A stretch of DNA of 64,000 bases from Bemisia tabaci (Eukaryota; Arthropoda; Insecta; Hemiptera; Aleyrodidae). The number at the start of each line of letters is the position of its first letter. The first letter of the stretch is position 1. A model generated the notes under the pieces. The model ran no database searches, was not told the DNA's origin, and was given only the letters and a program-made list of their open reading frames with translations. The stretch is from NCBI RefSeq assembly GCF_918797505.1, contig NC_092793.1:70675660-70739659 (forward strand), written 5' to 3'. This document shows positions 31,500-44,389 of this stretch, piece after piece. The position numbers and the translations under genes were made by a program.

Positions 31500-33970
31500 T
31501 ATAAAACTGACCTAACCTAACCAACAATTTTTATGGCCGTATAATTCCTTTTTCTGACAAATTTTCGATTGTGATCCCACAACTATAGGGAAGCCACACA
31601 ACCAGGAGCACCCTTACACGCATACCCGCCGTTACGAGGACTCGTGCTTGAACCCACATTAAGGCCCGACAACCATAGGTCATACGATCCCATACTCACA
31701 GAAAGAAATCGGCATGGATTAAGATTTTTCCAGACCGTGATAATTTCCAACTGTCCCAAAAAATTCAATTTCCAAGTTTCAAAGCAGACTTCAAAGCAGA
31801 CTTTCAAAGATGACTGACTCAGATGTCTTGTAGGTATAAATGCATTTTTTATTTGACGGGGAAATCTGATGCAAAACGAATCGATAAATATTAATAATCT
31901 GCCTTTATCTTTATCTTTTTCTTCCTTTTTTTCCATCACAAAAATAACTTTGGCTACCGCATGGCGGACATTCCCACCGTTGGGGGGAGGTAATTGATTC
32001 TTATTAAAAAGGAAGGGAATTTTTCAATGTACTGATGTGATAAAATTCAATTATGTCGTTGGAATCCTAAAGACACCCCCTTTCGTTGGTCAAAAATTTC
32101 ATACCGCATACAAAAAATCAAGTTGCAGGGGGTGAAAGAGAAATTCATCCGTAGGTCCGGAATGGCGTTGAATCGAGGAAGTAGAATTGAAAGCATCCGA
32201 GCCTGCACGAAGAAAATTCACGTGAATCTCCGACGGAGGGAGAAACGGAGATTTTAATGGGGAAAGCGCGGCGGAGGGGCGGAAGATTCATTTATAGGCA
32301 ATTTGAATGCACCGGGAGAGCCAATGTTTCGCCGCGATTCAAACTGGAGTTATGAAATTAGAAAAGAAAAATAAGGAGAAAAATAAGCGTGGAAAAGATG
32401 CGGAGGGAAAGGGGGGCGAGCCTCATTGCGGGTCGAGAGGAAGAGTTATGCGTCGGGGATGGGGGGGGGAGGATGCCGGAAAGGGGGATGCTCCGAGTGG
32501 GGCACGGTGGCACAGTACCTCGGTTTGGGGGAGAAATAATGGATGTTCCGTTTTGAAATTCAAACTGATAAAATGAGCTCCGAGAAGAGGAAGAGACGAG
32601 CGATCGAGAGAACGCGACGGAGGGGAAACGGGGAGGCAGAAGGGGGGGGGGCGATGGTTCACAGGGGAGAGATGCTACGGGAGTACGGGACGCTCGCCGT
32701 TAAATTGTCACTTGTGCCAAAATATATTCAAACAATCCTCCAATGCGGCTGGAAAATTCTCATTTTTAAGTCACGCTCGGCAACCGAGCTGCCGGTGTAA
32801 CCATGGCAACCTACTCCCGCTGAAAAACTCCGTGATCCAACCTCCTGATAACATTAAATGAATAAACGCAGCCCGACAAGAAAAAAGGAAGAAAAAATTG
32901 TGATTTTTCTCTTTTTATATTTTGTATTCATTTTTTTCCCTTTTTTCGAAGGAGCAAAGGAAGAGCAGAAAGGGAGAAAAAATAAATAAACGCGGCGAGA
33001 GAGTTGTTTTGAGATTTTTCCACCGTTTTTTATTTTGCGCTCCGCGGCCTGGGTTTTCCTGCTTTTCCGAGGGCGTCGCGGCGCGGCGTTCAGCGTCGGG
33101 GGGCTCCGCTCGAGGTTCATACATCAAAAGTTTTAAGTTAAATTTATTGCCCCGAGATAGCGCGCTATGAAAATCTCGCCCTCTCATCTGTTCACGGGGA
33201 GTCTCTTTTCTCTTTTCACAGATACTTTCTTCCAATTCTGCTTTTTTTGTCCCTCTTTTACATTTTCCTCCTCCCCCGCCTCCCTCTGGCAAGGAATGAG
33301 ATTTTTTGTGCTCACGATTTTTTTTCCCTCGAGGAGATATGCATAAATTTCTCTTGTGCTTTCATATTTTCGTATACATGTATATGTAAGTCTTGTTTTG
33401 TGTTATTTTTGTGTCTGATAAGGCAGTTACATTTTTTTGCGACCACCGCTCGCCATTTTCTACGAAACCTTTGTGACGGCCGAGCAATTTATTGAAATCC
33501 ACCGACATCATCTTTTTGAGGGTGAATAAAAGGAAAATATCCGAGGGAACGTGATCAGATTTCATAATTATGTTTGTGGTGTTGTGCATTAATATGAAGC
33601 AGAAAAAGTAATTAAAACGGAGGTAAAATGGGAACAAAGGCATAAAAAAGAGACGATTCCAAATAAACAGCCTGACATATCGCTGAAAAGATCGTCTTAG
33701 GTCCAGAAAACTTTAGGTTAAAACGATGCATTATATCGGTGAGCTTTCAGTGGAAGAAAGTTTTTATACGTTTAAACTGGCCCCAAGAAACTACATCTGG
33801 ATATACATCCTGACAGAAAGAAGAAAACAAATATTCAGTTATTTCAATGACAGTTTTGAAGAGAAGCAACTGAATTTTAGCACCTACAAAACCTACGTAT
33901 GGATTTTATAGGGAAAAACTGATGTATGAATGAGGTACTTATTGCACTTGAAATTAATACTTGAAATGAG
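31500..33970. other. spacer with CpG-rich parts, no supported gene
   Basis: GC-rich patches lie near 32240-32700 and 33030-33130. Open frames overlap on both strands and none shows a known domain. Confidence 0.35.
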
Positions 33971-33974
33971 TATA

Positions 33975-34526
33975 TAGTAGACTCTGGATTATCCGGATTA
34001 ATTGGTGCCGGGCCCGATCCGGATGAAAAAGAAATCCGGAAAATAATAGTAAACACAAACACCACCCACCAACACCACAGTATTCTCATTATGTATACAT
34101 CATGTACATACCAACACGAATTTAAAAGGTTAACGCCAAACTGAACGACTCAATGATGATTGTGAATGGTAGCCGACAACGATAAATTACAATACAACGA
34201 TTAAAGCGCTCAATGCGTGAAGTATTCATGCAGTCTTGTAGCCGCTAATGTGCGTTTTAGGCTAACTAACCGACTGCACTGCGTTTGGCGTAATGCGAGA
34301 AGTATGTATGCAATCTAGTAGGCGCTAATGCGTTCCGCGCCGACCGCACTGTTTGGCACAATGCATGAAGTATTCCTTCAGCCTTGCAGGCGCCAATAAG
34401 CCTTGCGACCGCTTCTCCGCGGATCTGTTTACTTATCGGAATGCGTACGTAGTTACAGGGTTGCAAAATAGATCCGGATAATCCAGAGTCCGGATAATAC
34501 GAAACCGGATAATCCAGGGTCTACTG
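33975..34526. mobile_element. Tigger/pogo-like non-autonomous element
   Basis: 552 bp with ends AGTAGACTCTGGATTATCCG and an inverted right end whose complement reads CAGTAGACCCTGGATTATCC, flanked by TA (33973-33974, 34527-34528). These ends resemble Tigger-type elements of the Tc1/mariner superfamily. The interior (about 34206-34400) carries three units of the same roughly 70-bp repeat found in the hAT-like elements. No transposase. Confidence 0.85.
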
Positions 34527-34529
34527 TAT

Positions 34530-36085
34530 CAAGCATTTCAAATTAATGTCTCATTATTAGCATCATCTTTATAAGCACTTTTCTTTCCTCATAGAATATT
34601 ATTTCAATGACACCTACTAGAGAGACGATATGTGAAACGGCAATTTCTAGTGGAGCAACAAATGTTAAAATTAAGGTATTTCTGCCTAGGCATTGAAGAC
34701 GACATGCATTTTACAGTGAATCTGAGCATCCTCAAGATGACAGTCTGGAGTTGTTTTGTCATAACAGATTAAAGGTGCACTTAAACAGCGGTGTGGACCC
34801 ATGGCTTCATAAATCCTCAAAATTATAAAAAGAAGATGGGACAAGGCACAAAAGATGAACAGAGCATGAATAAAATGTCTTAATTCACAAGTCAATAGTC
34901 CTCTGAAAAGAGGCACGTTAATATCGGTAAAAGTGACAATGTTTCGATACAACAGCATAAAAATCCCCCGGACAATACTGGCGCAGTAGGGTTCCGTTGC
35001 ATTGCTTAAAAAGGCGAATCTTCATGCTGCAGGCCTAGACGTTGCCAAGTCTTGTTTAAAAAAGTAGATTTTTGGGATTTGATTTGGATTTTTAATCTAA
35101 GTTTTGATATTCGTATCTATCCGTTTTTCAATTATTCAGAATTTTGCTGTAGACGCGTAAGAAATGAATCTTAAAAATATCAAGGGTTTTCTTCCAATAT
35201 ACCAGTTAAAACTCAGTGAGAAAACGAAAACAATCATGAGCCGATTCCAAATATCTATATGCAGAGGGCCGAACGCATTCGATCATAACAGCTTTATTTG
35301 ATGACACCACATGATTTAAAAGAAAAAATCTCTTCTTCATTTTGATAGCAACGCATGGGGATGAAAATTGATGAAGTGCGGAAAGAAACTGAAAAATTAA
35401 AAAAAATTATCCCCCGTCTGCACGTGGCCATGCGTCATTTTACCGTAATAAGCAAACGAGAGGTAACTAGGAAGTCACTGTTATGAGTTCTCTCAGTGAC
35501 GATAGCTCCATTCAGATGTGTTTCTATAAAACCCATGCAGTTGGCATAGTGTGAGAAAATAATTAAGGATGCATTTGAAGTGCAACAAAATGACCCTCAA
35601 TAACGTTCTCTCTTACCCAAATCTTACGAAGCATATCGCAGCACAGAGGCTATGTCGGATTTAAATCGTGGTTTATTGCAATATGCACTCTTCATTTTGG
35701 GCACGGATACTGTTATAATCGTTCCACTTTGTATATGTAACTTAAAACATTTCCCTAAAAAGAAAATATCAAAATACCGAATGAAAAACATTTTTACTTT
35801 TGCCCAAAAGAAAGAAGGGTTTTAAATCCTTTCTCTTATTACGTCAATTTTTTCGTTTTCACCGATCTACATTTCATCCACTCAATACCTTTCCTCCCTT
35901 TACGTTTATGTTAAATCCTCTACTTTCGTTTCTGAAGAAGGTGGTAAAATAGTGCCGAGTCCACACTATTTTGCGGGGGAAAGAAGGCTAAAAGGATCAG
36001 AAATTTTAATTACAGTCAAAGAATTTGAGCTCTAATGAACATACCAGTAAAAGACTGAGGAGGCAGTGTTTAGCTCGAGCAGTTT
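34530..36085. other. unannotated AT-rich spacer
   Basis: No gene or repeat recognised. Confidence 0.35.
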
Positions 36086-36089
36086 GCAT

Positions 36090-36215
36090 TGCAAGCAATT
36101 TAATGCAATTTCCAATTGAAATTTTCGAACCTTTTGGCCTTCTTCTCCCCGCAAAACAGTGCGGACCCAGGACTACTCTACCACCTTGCTTACAGTCTGG
36201 GCTATGTTTCTTGGT
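36090..36215 (+). repeat. dispersed repeat, GTGGACCCAGCACCA family, copy 4
   Basis: Diverged copy: CCTTTTGGCCTTCTTCTCCC, AGTGCGGACCCAGGACTACT, CTACCACCTTGCTTACAGTC. The 142-codon frame across it is probably an artefact. Confidence 0.6.
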
Positions 36216-36639
36216 TTCTCAGTATCTTAGTTTCTTAGCTTTTTTTTTCTCGCTTACTCTCCTTCGTGTACCCATCCCTATACACTTCTGCCTTTTTCTT
36301 CTTCTTCAAGACAGGCGACACTTTTTATTTCCACAATATTTAGCCACTCGAGTAAGGGAACAAAGAGGGGGGCCGGGGAGGGGGTTGCCACGGCTCCTAA
36401 AGGCCCTTACACGCGCCGCTTTCGCATTGTTAACTAGCCGACGACGACAGTGACGGAAACAAGAAGAAAAACGGACGAGTCACCTGTTTGATCCTCCTTA
36501 ACTCGCCTCTATTAAAGCACCCAAGAGAGACGGGGGTCCGGCCAGGGGGGCAACAATCCATTGGGAAGGAGGCATGCGCATGTGACATTGTGGTCACTAC
36601 CGAGCCCATTGTCCCGCGTCTCGTTGTCGTCCGACATGT

Positions 36640-37330
36640 TAGCAGGAGTGAAAACGAAATTATAGGTGGCTCCTCGCTGGGGCCCTCGCGGCGCGCGGGG
36701 CCCTGTTCACGAACGAAAATAAACAAGCGGGGCCCCAATAAGCGAAGATGACGCGGGGATCTCCCAGATTAAACGCTGTAAACGGCCGTAAAATATTTTC
36801 AACGGCGACGCGCCGCGCGGTCGTGGCCCATGTTAACGGGGTCTCCGTATGCACTGCGCAGCCTTATTTGGATGCGACTTCGAGGAAATCTCAAAACACG
36901 GAAAAAAACGGTGATAAATGCCCCCGAACGCGGTCATAAACAACCCGGATGGGACACGAATCCACGGTAGGGCCTCGAGGAATATCGACGTAAAAATGGG
37001 TGACCACAATCAAAAACCATAATAGACGAGCCTATTGAATAGCTCCTGGCGTCCAGGAGGCGCAACCGTGTCTTCGGGCGGTATCACTCGGGCCGAATTG
37101 AGTTGTCTCCCACCGTGAAAACAGACAAACACGGCACTTGTCCGGAGGTGTTTATGAAGTAACCGGTGAGTTATGGGCCCCTTCGCTATATGAGGGCCTC
37201 CTCCGGATAGGCCTCTGCGACAATGATTTTATTGGGGCTCCTAACTGTCCTGGGCCCCGAACGACCCCCGGGTCGCCTTTTGATTCCCGAGGAAGTCACT
37301 GGCAGAATTCATACACCGAAAAGCTATCCA
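36640..37330. other. GC/CpG-rich block
   Basis: CpG-dense DNA with GCGCGCGGGGCCC-type sequence near 36688 and ACGCGCCGCGCGG near 36807. No gene model can be supported. A regulatory region is possible but unproven. Confidence 0.3.
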
Positions 37331-37619
37331 TATTAACTGCACTATACTTAGAAACTTAGAAAAGTTGAAAGTTAGTTTAGGAAAAGCTTGGAAACCTCTT
37401 TAGTGAAAACTAGGGGTCCGCAGCCCAACCCCGGGGATTTGTGTCGCTATTAGACTAATGAGAGATTTTCTTTGGGGGGGGGGGGGGTTGTGGTAACATT
37501 TTATTAGAGAGTCACAATTTGGATTGTTATAACTCGGGTGGGCGGGAATAGCTACCCCACTCAAAAGGAACAATCTGAATCTATATATTTAATATCCTAA
37601 GGCCTTTTTTGGCCTCATA

Positions 37620-38150
37620 CAGTTTGTGCTAATTCGATCTCGGAAACTACTGGACCGATTTTGCTCGGATTTGTTTTAAATGAAAGCTCTTAGGCTGTAG
37701 ACGTGCCAACTTTCCTTAGTTTTTCGATTTGCGAGACCGACGTTGCAAAATTTACCTCGATTTGATAACGACATGCTTGCGTTTTTGACGTTGGACAGTT
37801 TGTGCTAATTCGATCTCGGAAACTACTGGACCGATTTTGCTCGGATTTGTTTTGAATGAAAGCTCTTAGGCTGTAGACGTGCCAACATTCCTTAGTTTTT
37901 CGATTTGCACGACCGACGTTGCAAAATTTACCTCGATTTGATAACGACATGCTTGCGTTTTTGACGTTGGACAGTTTGTGCTAATTCGATCTCGGAAACT
38001 ACTGGACCGATTTTGCTCGGATTTGTTTTGAATGAAAGCTTTTAGGCTGTAGACGTGCCAACATTCCTTAGTTTTTCATTTTGCGCGACCGACGTTGCAA
38101 AATTTACCGCGATTTGATAACGAAATATTTTCGTCTTTGCCGCTGGACGA
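37620..38150 (+). repeat. 176-bp tandem repeat, three units
   Basis: Units begin at 37620, 37796 and 37972, each starting CAGTTTGTGCTAATTCGATC and containing ACTACTGGACCGATTTTGCT. Differences between units are few. Subterminal tandem arrays are common in non-autonomous Helitrons. Confidence 0.93.
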
Positions 38151-38733
38151 GTCATACGGTTGGGGGACCTCCCACCCTCTGATTTTCCGTTTCCCTCTCC
38201 ACGTAAACCCATCCCTACCTGCCGTTAGTACGTGTCACCCTTCTGCTCTGGCATGGGTCCTTTGTCAGTATCACTCCCTTTCTTATGCCGTCTGACTCGG
38301 AACACCTACTACGCATTTCCTCCGTCGAATTGCTCATAATCAGTTTTCGGTTTGTCCAGGTTTCTCAGTAGTGCGTCTAGAGTTTTGCTTTCATGATTTT
38401 ATCATTATAGTTTTTTTTACATGAAAATTACTTAATTTTGATGTGTATTTTTCAGAAGATAATTTTCCTTTTTACGGCAGCACAGGTTTTATTAATAATT
38501 AACTTTTTTACAGCAGCTCATGTGTTCTTCCAAGAGAATCGGTGATTAATGTTCACCCTTTCGCACCGTTAAATTTTCACAAAGTGTTTTGATTTTCTTT
38601 TCAAGGAGTGTTTTTTATTTTTCAAAGATGTTTCTTTTTCTAGAAGTAGGTGGTCACATTATCAGTTTCTTATTCTTTGTTTTTGAATTTATCATTTTTT
38701 TATCATTTAAAATTTTCCTGGAAGTCCTCTAAT

Positions 38734-39350
38734 GGGCCTGTTGCATGCAAGAGATACAGCCGCGCGAATAGACTTTTTAAAGGTTAAATGACACGAAAAT
38801 TACGATGGTCACATTAAAAAAGTCTGAAATACACTCCTTACTGCGCAATTTGCGTTGTTAGGAACGCGCTTTTTCAAATTTCCCGCGACTGAGGGCAGTT
38901 TTCTAATCACCGGAAACGAGCAAACGGCGGGCTCGGTGATTTCCGGAAGATGCCGAGTCGTGGTTGTTATTTTTTCCTTCAGTTTGTTTACAAACCCAAC
39001 GTGATCTCTTATAGTGGTCCATATACGCTTTATGCAGTAACCAAATTGATCAACTTTTAAATATCCAACTCAATCCTTCTACATTTCATTTCACGATATC
39101 ACGAGCTCCGGTTTTTAGGTTCTGTTGTCAGTTTTAGTTGACCGGAAATAGCCGCGAGTTGCCGTTAATTGTTTCCGTTAGAAAACTGCCACCAGACGCG
39201 GGAAATTTGAAAAAGCGCGTTCCTGACAACGCAAATTGTGCAATAAGGAGTGTATTTCAGACTTTTTTAATGTGAGCATCGTAATTTTCGTGTCATTTAA
39301 CCACTAAAAAGTCTATTCGCACGGCTGTATCTCTTGCATGCAACAGGCCC
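38734..39350. mobile_element. 617-bp palindromic element nested in the Helitron
   Basis: Inverted arms with ends GGGCCTGTTGCATGCAAGAG and its complement, flanked by AT (38732-38733, 39351-39352). Ends, size and the AGTCTGAAAT subterminal motif match the element at 15219. No ORF longer than 60 codons. Confidence 0.85.
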
Positions 39351-39480
39351 ATTACTCGTAGTAGCAAAATTTGGCTCGCGAAGCGAGCCAACATTCACTC
39401 GCGGAGCGAGTGACTGGGGGTCCAGGGGGCGAAGCCACCGGCTAGCGGCGCAAGCGAGCGTAGCGAGCTGAAGCAGCTAG

Positions 39481-42145
39481 TTTACAATTATTATTCTAAT
39501 GGTTGGTGGGATGGCAAAGTCACCATCACGCCTTCCTCTAATGATCTATCAACTACCTACTCTTTACTTATCTTCTCATATTCCTCATATTTAGGTTTTT
39601 TTTTTAGCTTACTCTAAAAGCTACCCCATTCTTTACCTTATCTTTTCATATTTCTTATATCTAGGATTTTTTCATATTTTTTCTAAGCTTAAATACTTCT
39701 TAACTTACTTTATGTGTTACCCCAGGGCCGTACGTGAGGACGCTAAATTGGGATCCTGACGGTATAACTGCCGGAGGAAGGAAATCTCGTATAACTTCCT
39801 CTGGGCACCTTAGTTATCAGAGAAAAAAACATGAGATGAAAATAACGGGATGTAATATTGAAAATACAGGTATTAACAAAGATTTACTAACGTTCTCTTA
39901 ATTTTCGTACTCTTAACTTATTTTTTTTGTAATTTAAATGAAGCAGCCCATTCTATGTGGAAGGAAACAGTTTAAAATACACTGGCAGACGGAAAGTTGA
40001 TGTATACAGTGGCAGTTAGGAAAACGTATTTGAAGTAAATGTTAACAATTTAATGGGTGATCAAAACAATTTATAGCTCTTATTTATAAAGAACGAAATG
40101 CCACAAATCTGCGAAATTTTTTTGAGGTGCAGCTTCTCGCATTAAATTTTCCTTCATTTGAGATGGTAGGCAATATGCGCTCCCAAGAGTTTGAATAGCG
40201 GTATCAGAATCTTATGGTCTTGTTTAAACGTATTATACAAGTGCTTTCACCCTTCCTCCTACATTTTGGGCCACCAAACGTCCATGATTTTTCTTACTTG
40301 CAATGATTATCACAACAGCAGTAGCAAAAGCGTACTAAGTAACAGATTGTCATATCAATTCTCAGTGCCTTGTTTCCATTAATTCTCTAGCGCTTGACCT
40401 TTGAACTCTTTGACATCCACAAGCTTGACGCAAAAAAAATCCTTTAGAGCTTAGGCATCACTTGATGGTGTCACACATACAAATAAGAATTCATAGCAAT
40501 CATTTGATGAAAAATGAGGAGCAACAGCAAGGTCAAGTATCGCCCAGGTCGTCGTTGAAGCCGAGATTTCAATAAAGCTTCACACCTTATTCACCCCCAA
40601 TCGATTTTTTCCGAGCTGGGACCACCCACGGAATAGTGACAGTAAAATTGGCCCCACTCACGCATGATAACCCACACCCCTTCCCCCTCCCGACCCACTC
40701 CTCGGACAGAAATCCCAGACGGCCACATAATTTCGACCGGGTCACCATTTCAAGGCGGCCAATTATGAAAAGAGAGACAGGTTGTTGCGCAAAAGCGACG
40801 CAATGGCCGGGGTCGCATTGTTTTTACAATCCGAGACTGGAGAAGGACGCGTAATCGTAAAATAAGGGTTGTGATTTAGTGATCACAGGGGGTGGTAAAG
40901 TCGGATTGTGTCGCGCAGCGGGTAGCGGCCCAATTGTTGGGGACACCAGCCACCACGACTCGTATTGGTTTTAGGGCTTTCGACACCTGTTGGCTTTGAG
41001 TTATGAATCAGCTCAAATATGCTCAAAATTGACCTTCCTCTCCCTCTCGCCCACCCCTGCGGAGGACAGACTGTCCTCCCGACTCCATCCTTCTGTCCTT
41101 CTGTCGCTCATGCGGTCTTAAATCTAAGTCCGTGGGTATGATGTGTCTATCTGCCCTCCGATAATAATGGCCCTAAAATCTGGGACAATGTCGGTCTAGC
41201 ATCATCTTGATCCGAGATTAGATAGACTCCGAGATTCAGAATCTTGTTTAACTTTTATGAAAGATAACAATTAATCAAGCTTTAGTGTAAATAAATATTC
41301 GAGTAACCTGAATACAAATTGTGGGTATTCTTACACCGAAGGATCTTTGCCTTGTTGAAGACCATTGGGGCTGTTAAAATCACCACTGTAGCAGGCGTGT
41401 GTGTACATCTCTGAATGCATGTTCCTTTTATGCGACTATAGGTTAAAACTTCTAAAACAGCAACCCGCGACAATGATTATATCTAGGCGATATCTGGTGA
41501 TATTTCTCCTATGTTTTTGATATTTTATGCGACTTTGAGCATCAGTAGAGTTTCTTGCGCCATGCAATCATTCCCACCACTGGAGTTCTTTCATATAAAT
41601 TATAGCCAAGGTTACGTTAATTCCGCGGGGAGCGAAGTTGAATAGTTTCTTTTAAAGTTTGTAATATGACCGAATTTATCCGATTCTCAAGTCGCTACTC
41701 TTTTATACGGAGGGTAAAAAAATCATCCATCTAAGAAATGTAAGTGAACACATTGTTCCTAAAAAATATCTTATCTTATCTTTTCAAATTGTCATTGGTG
41801 AATATTTGATTTTATTTCTGTTCTTTAAATTTTCGATACAAAAATTTATCTCCATGAGCCGTAGTTGTAGAGCACGCAATATTTAGTTTTAACTCGTTTG
41901 TACATCGATTATATAGAGTCAAATACGTCCAATTTTGAGCGTTTGGTTGCCTACAAACCACGCAGCAGCACAGTAAAAGCATAAAATATAAAAGAAACAA
42001 TTAAAATGCATTGGAAATCATTAAATTTGACACGGAACCATCTTACTATTTACAGAACACACATTATACTTTTCTGTAATACATATATTTTTTCATCAAT
42101 TTAAATGAGAATAATCCATGCAGAGTGTGCAAACATTTCAAAATC
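39481..42145. other. unannotated spacer
   Basis: About 2.7 kb without a recognised gene. Near 40151-40206 is one diverged copy of the tRNA-Glu-like repeat (GTAGGCAATATGCGCTCCCA, then AATAGCGGTATCA). Confidence 0.4.
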
Positions 42146-42149
42146 ATGA

Positions 42150-43030
42150 GTTGAAAAACGCAATTCAGAAATACAGAGCGTTGCGGCGTGCTGCCGGCGC
42201 GAAGCATGCACTAGCGCCTACAAACCTAAATGGATACTTCAAGCATTGCGCAATGCGTGAAGTATCCCTGTAGGTTATATGCGCGTTTCGCGCTGGCAAC
42301 ACGCCGCGCCGTGCCACGGCGCTTCATGCGACTATTTCAAAACAGAGGTGCTGCACAGTATCATGCGAAATTGAAAGCGCTCCAACATATTAAGAATGAC
42401 AGGCATCTCTTAAGAGCACAGAGCTTTTCTCGCAAAATAAATCAAGATACTACAGCACAAAAATAGAGGGAAGTCCAAAAATTCATCAAGTCCAAGCATC
42501 CATATTTTGTATCGTTTAGCAAAATTTTTGGATTTCTTTAGAGGAAAAAGTGACTCGACTTAGGCAAAAACACTCTTGAGTATGCCGTCAAGAAGATTTT
42601 ATTTTGAGCAAGAATAAAATCGTTGAATGGAAGCGGGTTTCTGTTTGATGTAAGTGACTTATCTTTTTATATAAGCATCTTCTCTTCTTTAAACAAGCAT
42701 TATTTTCTTTATTGACTCAAAAGGAAATCTTCTCTGCGGTAAATTTGAGCATATTTCTGTTTGAATAAAGTCACTTTTTCATCTAGTGAAACTAAAAAAT
42801 CATGATAAACGTTATTGAGTACATATACTAGGACTTAGTAAGTTTTATGACTACCGCTCTCTTTTTTTCGTCATCACTAGATTTAATTTGGTAGGAAACT
42901 TCGTGCTTTTGATGCCATCAATCATAATACATTGAGGTGCCGTCAATCTTGTATGATACTGCGCAACACCTCTGTGGTGAAATAGTTGCTCGAAGCGCCG
43001 CGGAGTTATCGTATACAGGAATGATTCATG
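42150..43030. mobile_element. inverted-repeat element containing the shared ~70-bp unit
   Basis: Arms pair between about 42318-42450 and 42862-43000 (left GACTATTTCAAAACAGAGGT, GCTGCACAGTATCATGCG; right complement similar at roughly 75-80%). About 42213-42290 holds one diverged, partly inverted copy of the unit with GCGCCTACAAACCTAAATGG. Boundaries are approximate. Confidence 0.55.
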
Positions 43031-43049
43031 AGTCTTTAGCTGGGGCAAA

Positions 43050-43920
43050 TCAAACGGTTTATCCGATTCAGGTTTAACAAGATGGGATTTCCTAGAAAGA
43101 TAATTAAGTCCTGTTGCACTAAAGAGGTGTAGAGAGTTTTGGTAGATTTTCCCTCATGGTATTGACATTCCCCCATTTTTACCAAAAATCTCAATCATGT
43201 ATTTTTCTCTGTTGAACCAAACAAACAGGAACAAATAAGCAAGCCCTCATTTTTATAAGACATTACACATTTTCGTCCAAAAACTTTGTGAATAATTATC
43301 GTTTGTATTTACATGTGGACCGATTAACTTTGGGTCTCAGTTGGTGAGTGCTTCAAAACTCCCATGCCGATAAAACGCGAGGGACGTAAACTACTGGAAA
43401 AGCAGGTGTCCGGACAAAAAATCGTTGACGAAATGTCCTATAACACTTTTGTTATCTAATATTGGAGAAGACCGCCGATAAATGTGCGAGATATCGCGCT
43501 TTGAAAAATTCGGTTTATGACGTCATACACCGCGCTGGTGACACCATTGGTTTCTTCCACCTCACTTTCATCCGAATTTAACGCAGTGTGACCACTGAAA
43601 ATGTTTGTCTCCCTGACAAATAAGAGCAAGACGGAAGAAACCAGAGGTGTCCCTACCGCGGTGGATGACGTCATTAAACAAACTTATCAAAGCGCAATAT
43701 TACACGTAGAGAGTTGCAGTTTGGACAGACTTTATTATATTAGCTGATCCACAATAATCAAACATCTAAACACGATTCTGTGACCGGCGCACTTGACTAA
43801 TTGTATTCTTTTATTTTGTCTTGCATTTTACCCTCCCTTCATCGCTATTTGTTGGTTAGAGGAAGCAAGTTTCCCAGCGCAAATCAGAGATAACGCCATA
43901 AAATGATGGAAGAAAAAATG
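43050..43920. other. unannotated spacer
   Basis: No gene or element recognised. Confidence 0.3.
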
Positions 43921-43949
43921 AAGGCGAAGACTCTCGTTTTTGAATGGTA

Positions 43950-44360
43950 CACTGAAAAAGAATTCTCGGCGTTTTTACCAAGGTCCGTTGGTACCTTTAC
44001 CATCTCACTTTTTTTACCAATTATTGATAATTTTACCAAGACAGACTGGTAAGCTTACCTAAAAACCGGTATTTTTACTGTTTTTTTCAGGTAAGAATAC
44101 CACTTTTATTGGTAATCAATGCCCGGTAACTTTGCCATTTTATCTCGGTAATTCTACCACAGTCGATAAAAAACATTGGCGTTTTTACCAAGGCCCAGTT
44201 CAGGCGAGAAAGTTCAATAATTTCACCGAGATTTCTCGGTAAAATTACCAATTCCATAAATAGTAATTTTACCAAGAAAAAACTGGGATCAAATAGAACC
44301 CTGAATTCTTGGTAATTTTACCCTTTTCTTAGTTAGTACACCGAGATTTTTTTTTCAGTG
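43950..44360. mobile_element. inverted-repeat element with 25-bp flanking direct repeats
   Basis: 411 bp with ends CACTGAAAAAGAATTCTCGG and a right end whose complement reads CACTGAAAAAAAAATCTCGG. The interior repeats GGTAATTTTACC-type palindromic motifs. The flanks CGAAGACTCTCG... (43925-43949) and CGAAGCCCCTCG... (44361-44385) agree at 23 of 25 bases. No ORF. Confidence 0.75.
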
Positions 44361-44389
44361 CGAAGCCCCTCGTTTTTGAATGGTAAACT

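Larger units (their letters stand above)
37580..39480 (+). mobile_element. non-autonomous Helitron
   Basis: 1901 bp. It begins TCTATATATTTAATATCC after an A and ends AGCAGCTAG before a T, which fits Helitron insertion between A and T with 5'-TC and 3'-CTAG ends. Near the 3' end are two perfect 7-bp-stem hairpins (39373-39389, 39396-39412) and the GCGAGCGTAGCGAGC motif typical of many insect Helitrons. Inside are a 176-bp tandem array and a nested palindrome. No Rep/helicase ORF, so it would need a helper. Confidence 0.88.

Noticed and set aside
31583..31700. Minus-strand GGGTTCAAGCACGAGTCC considered as a tRNA B-box or SINE head
   Set aside because: Only one box is plausible, no cloverleaf can be drawn by eye, and there is no tail or second copy in the window.
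36025..36453. 142-codon plus-strand open frame
   Set aside because: Its middle is a dispersed repeat that is not open in the other copies, and no domain is seen.
37620..38150. Regular 176-bp repeats considered as a CRISPR-like array
   Set aside because: The units are contiguous tandem copies without unique spacers and lie inside a Helitron in a eukaryotic genome.
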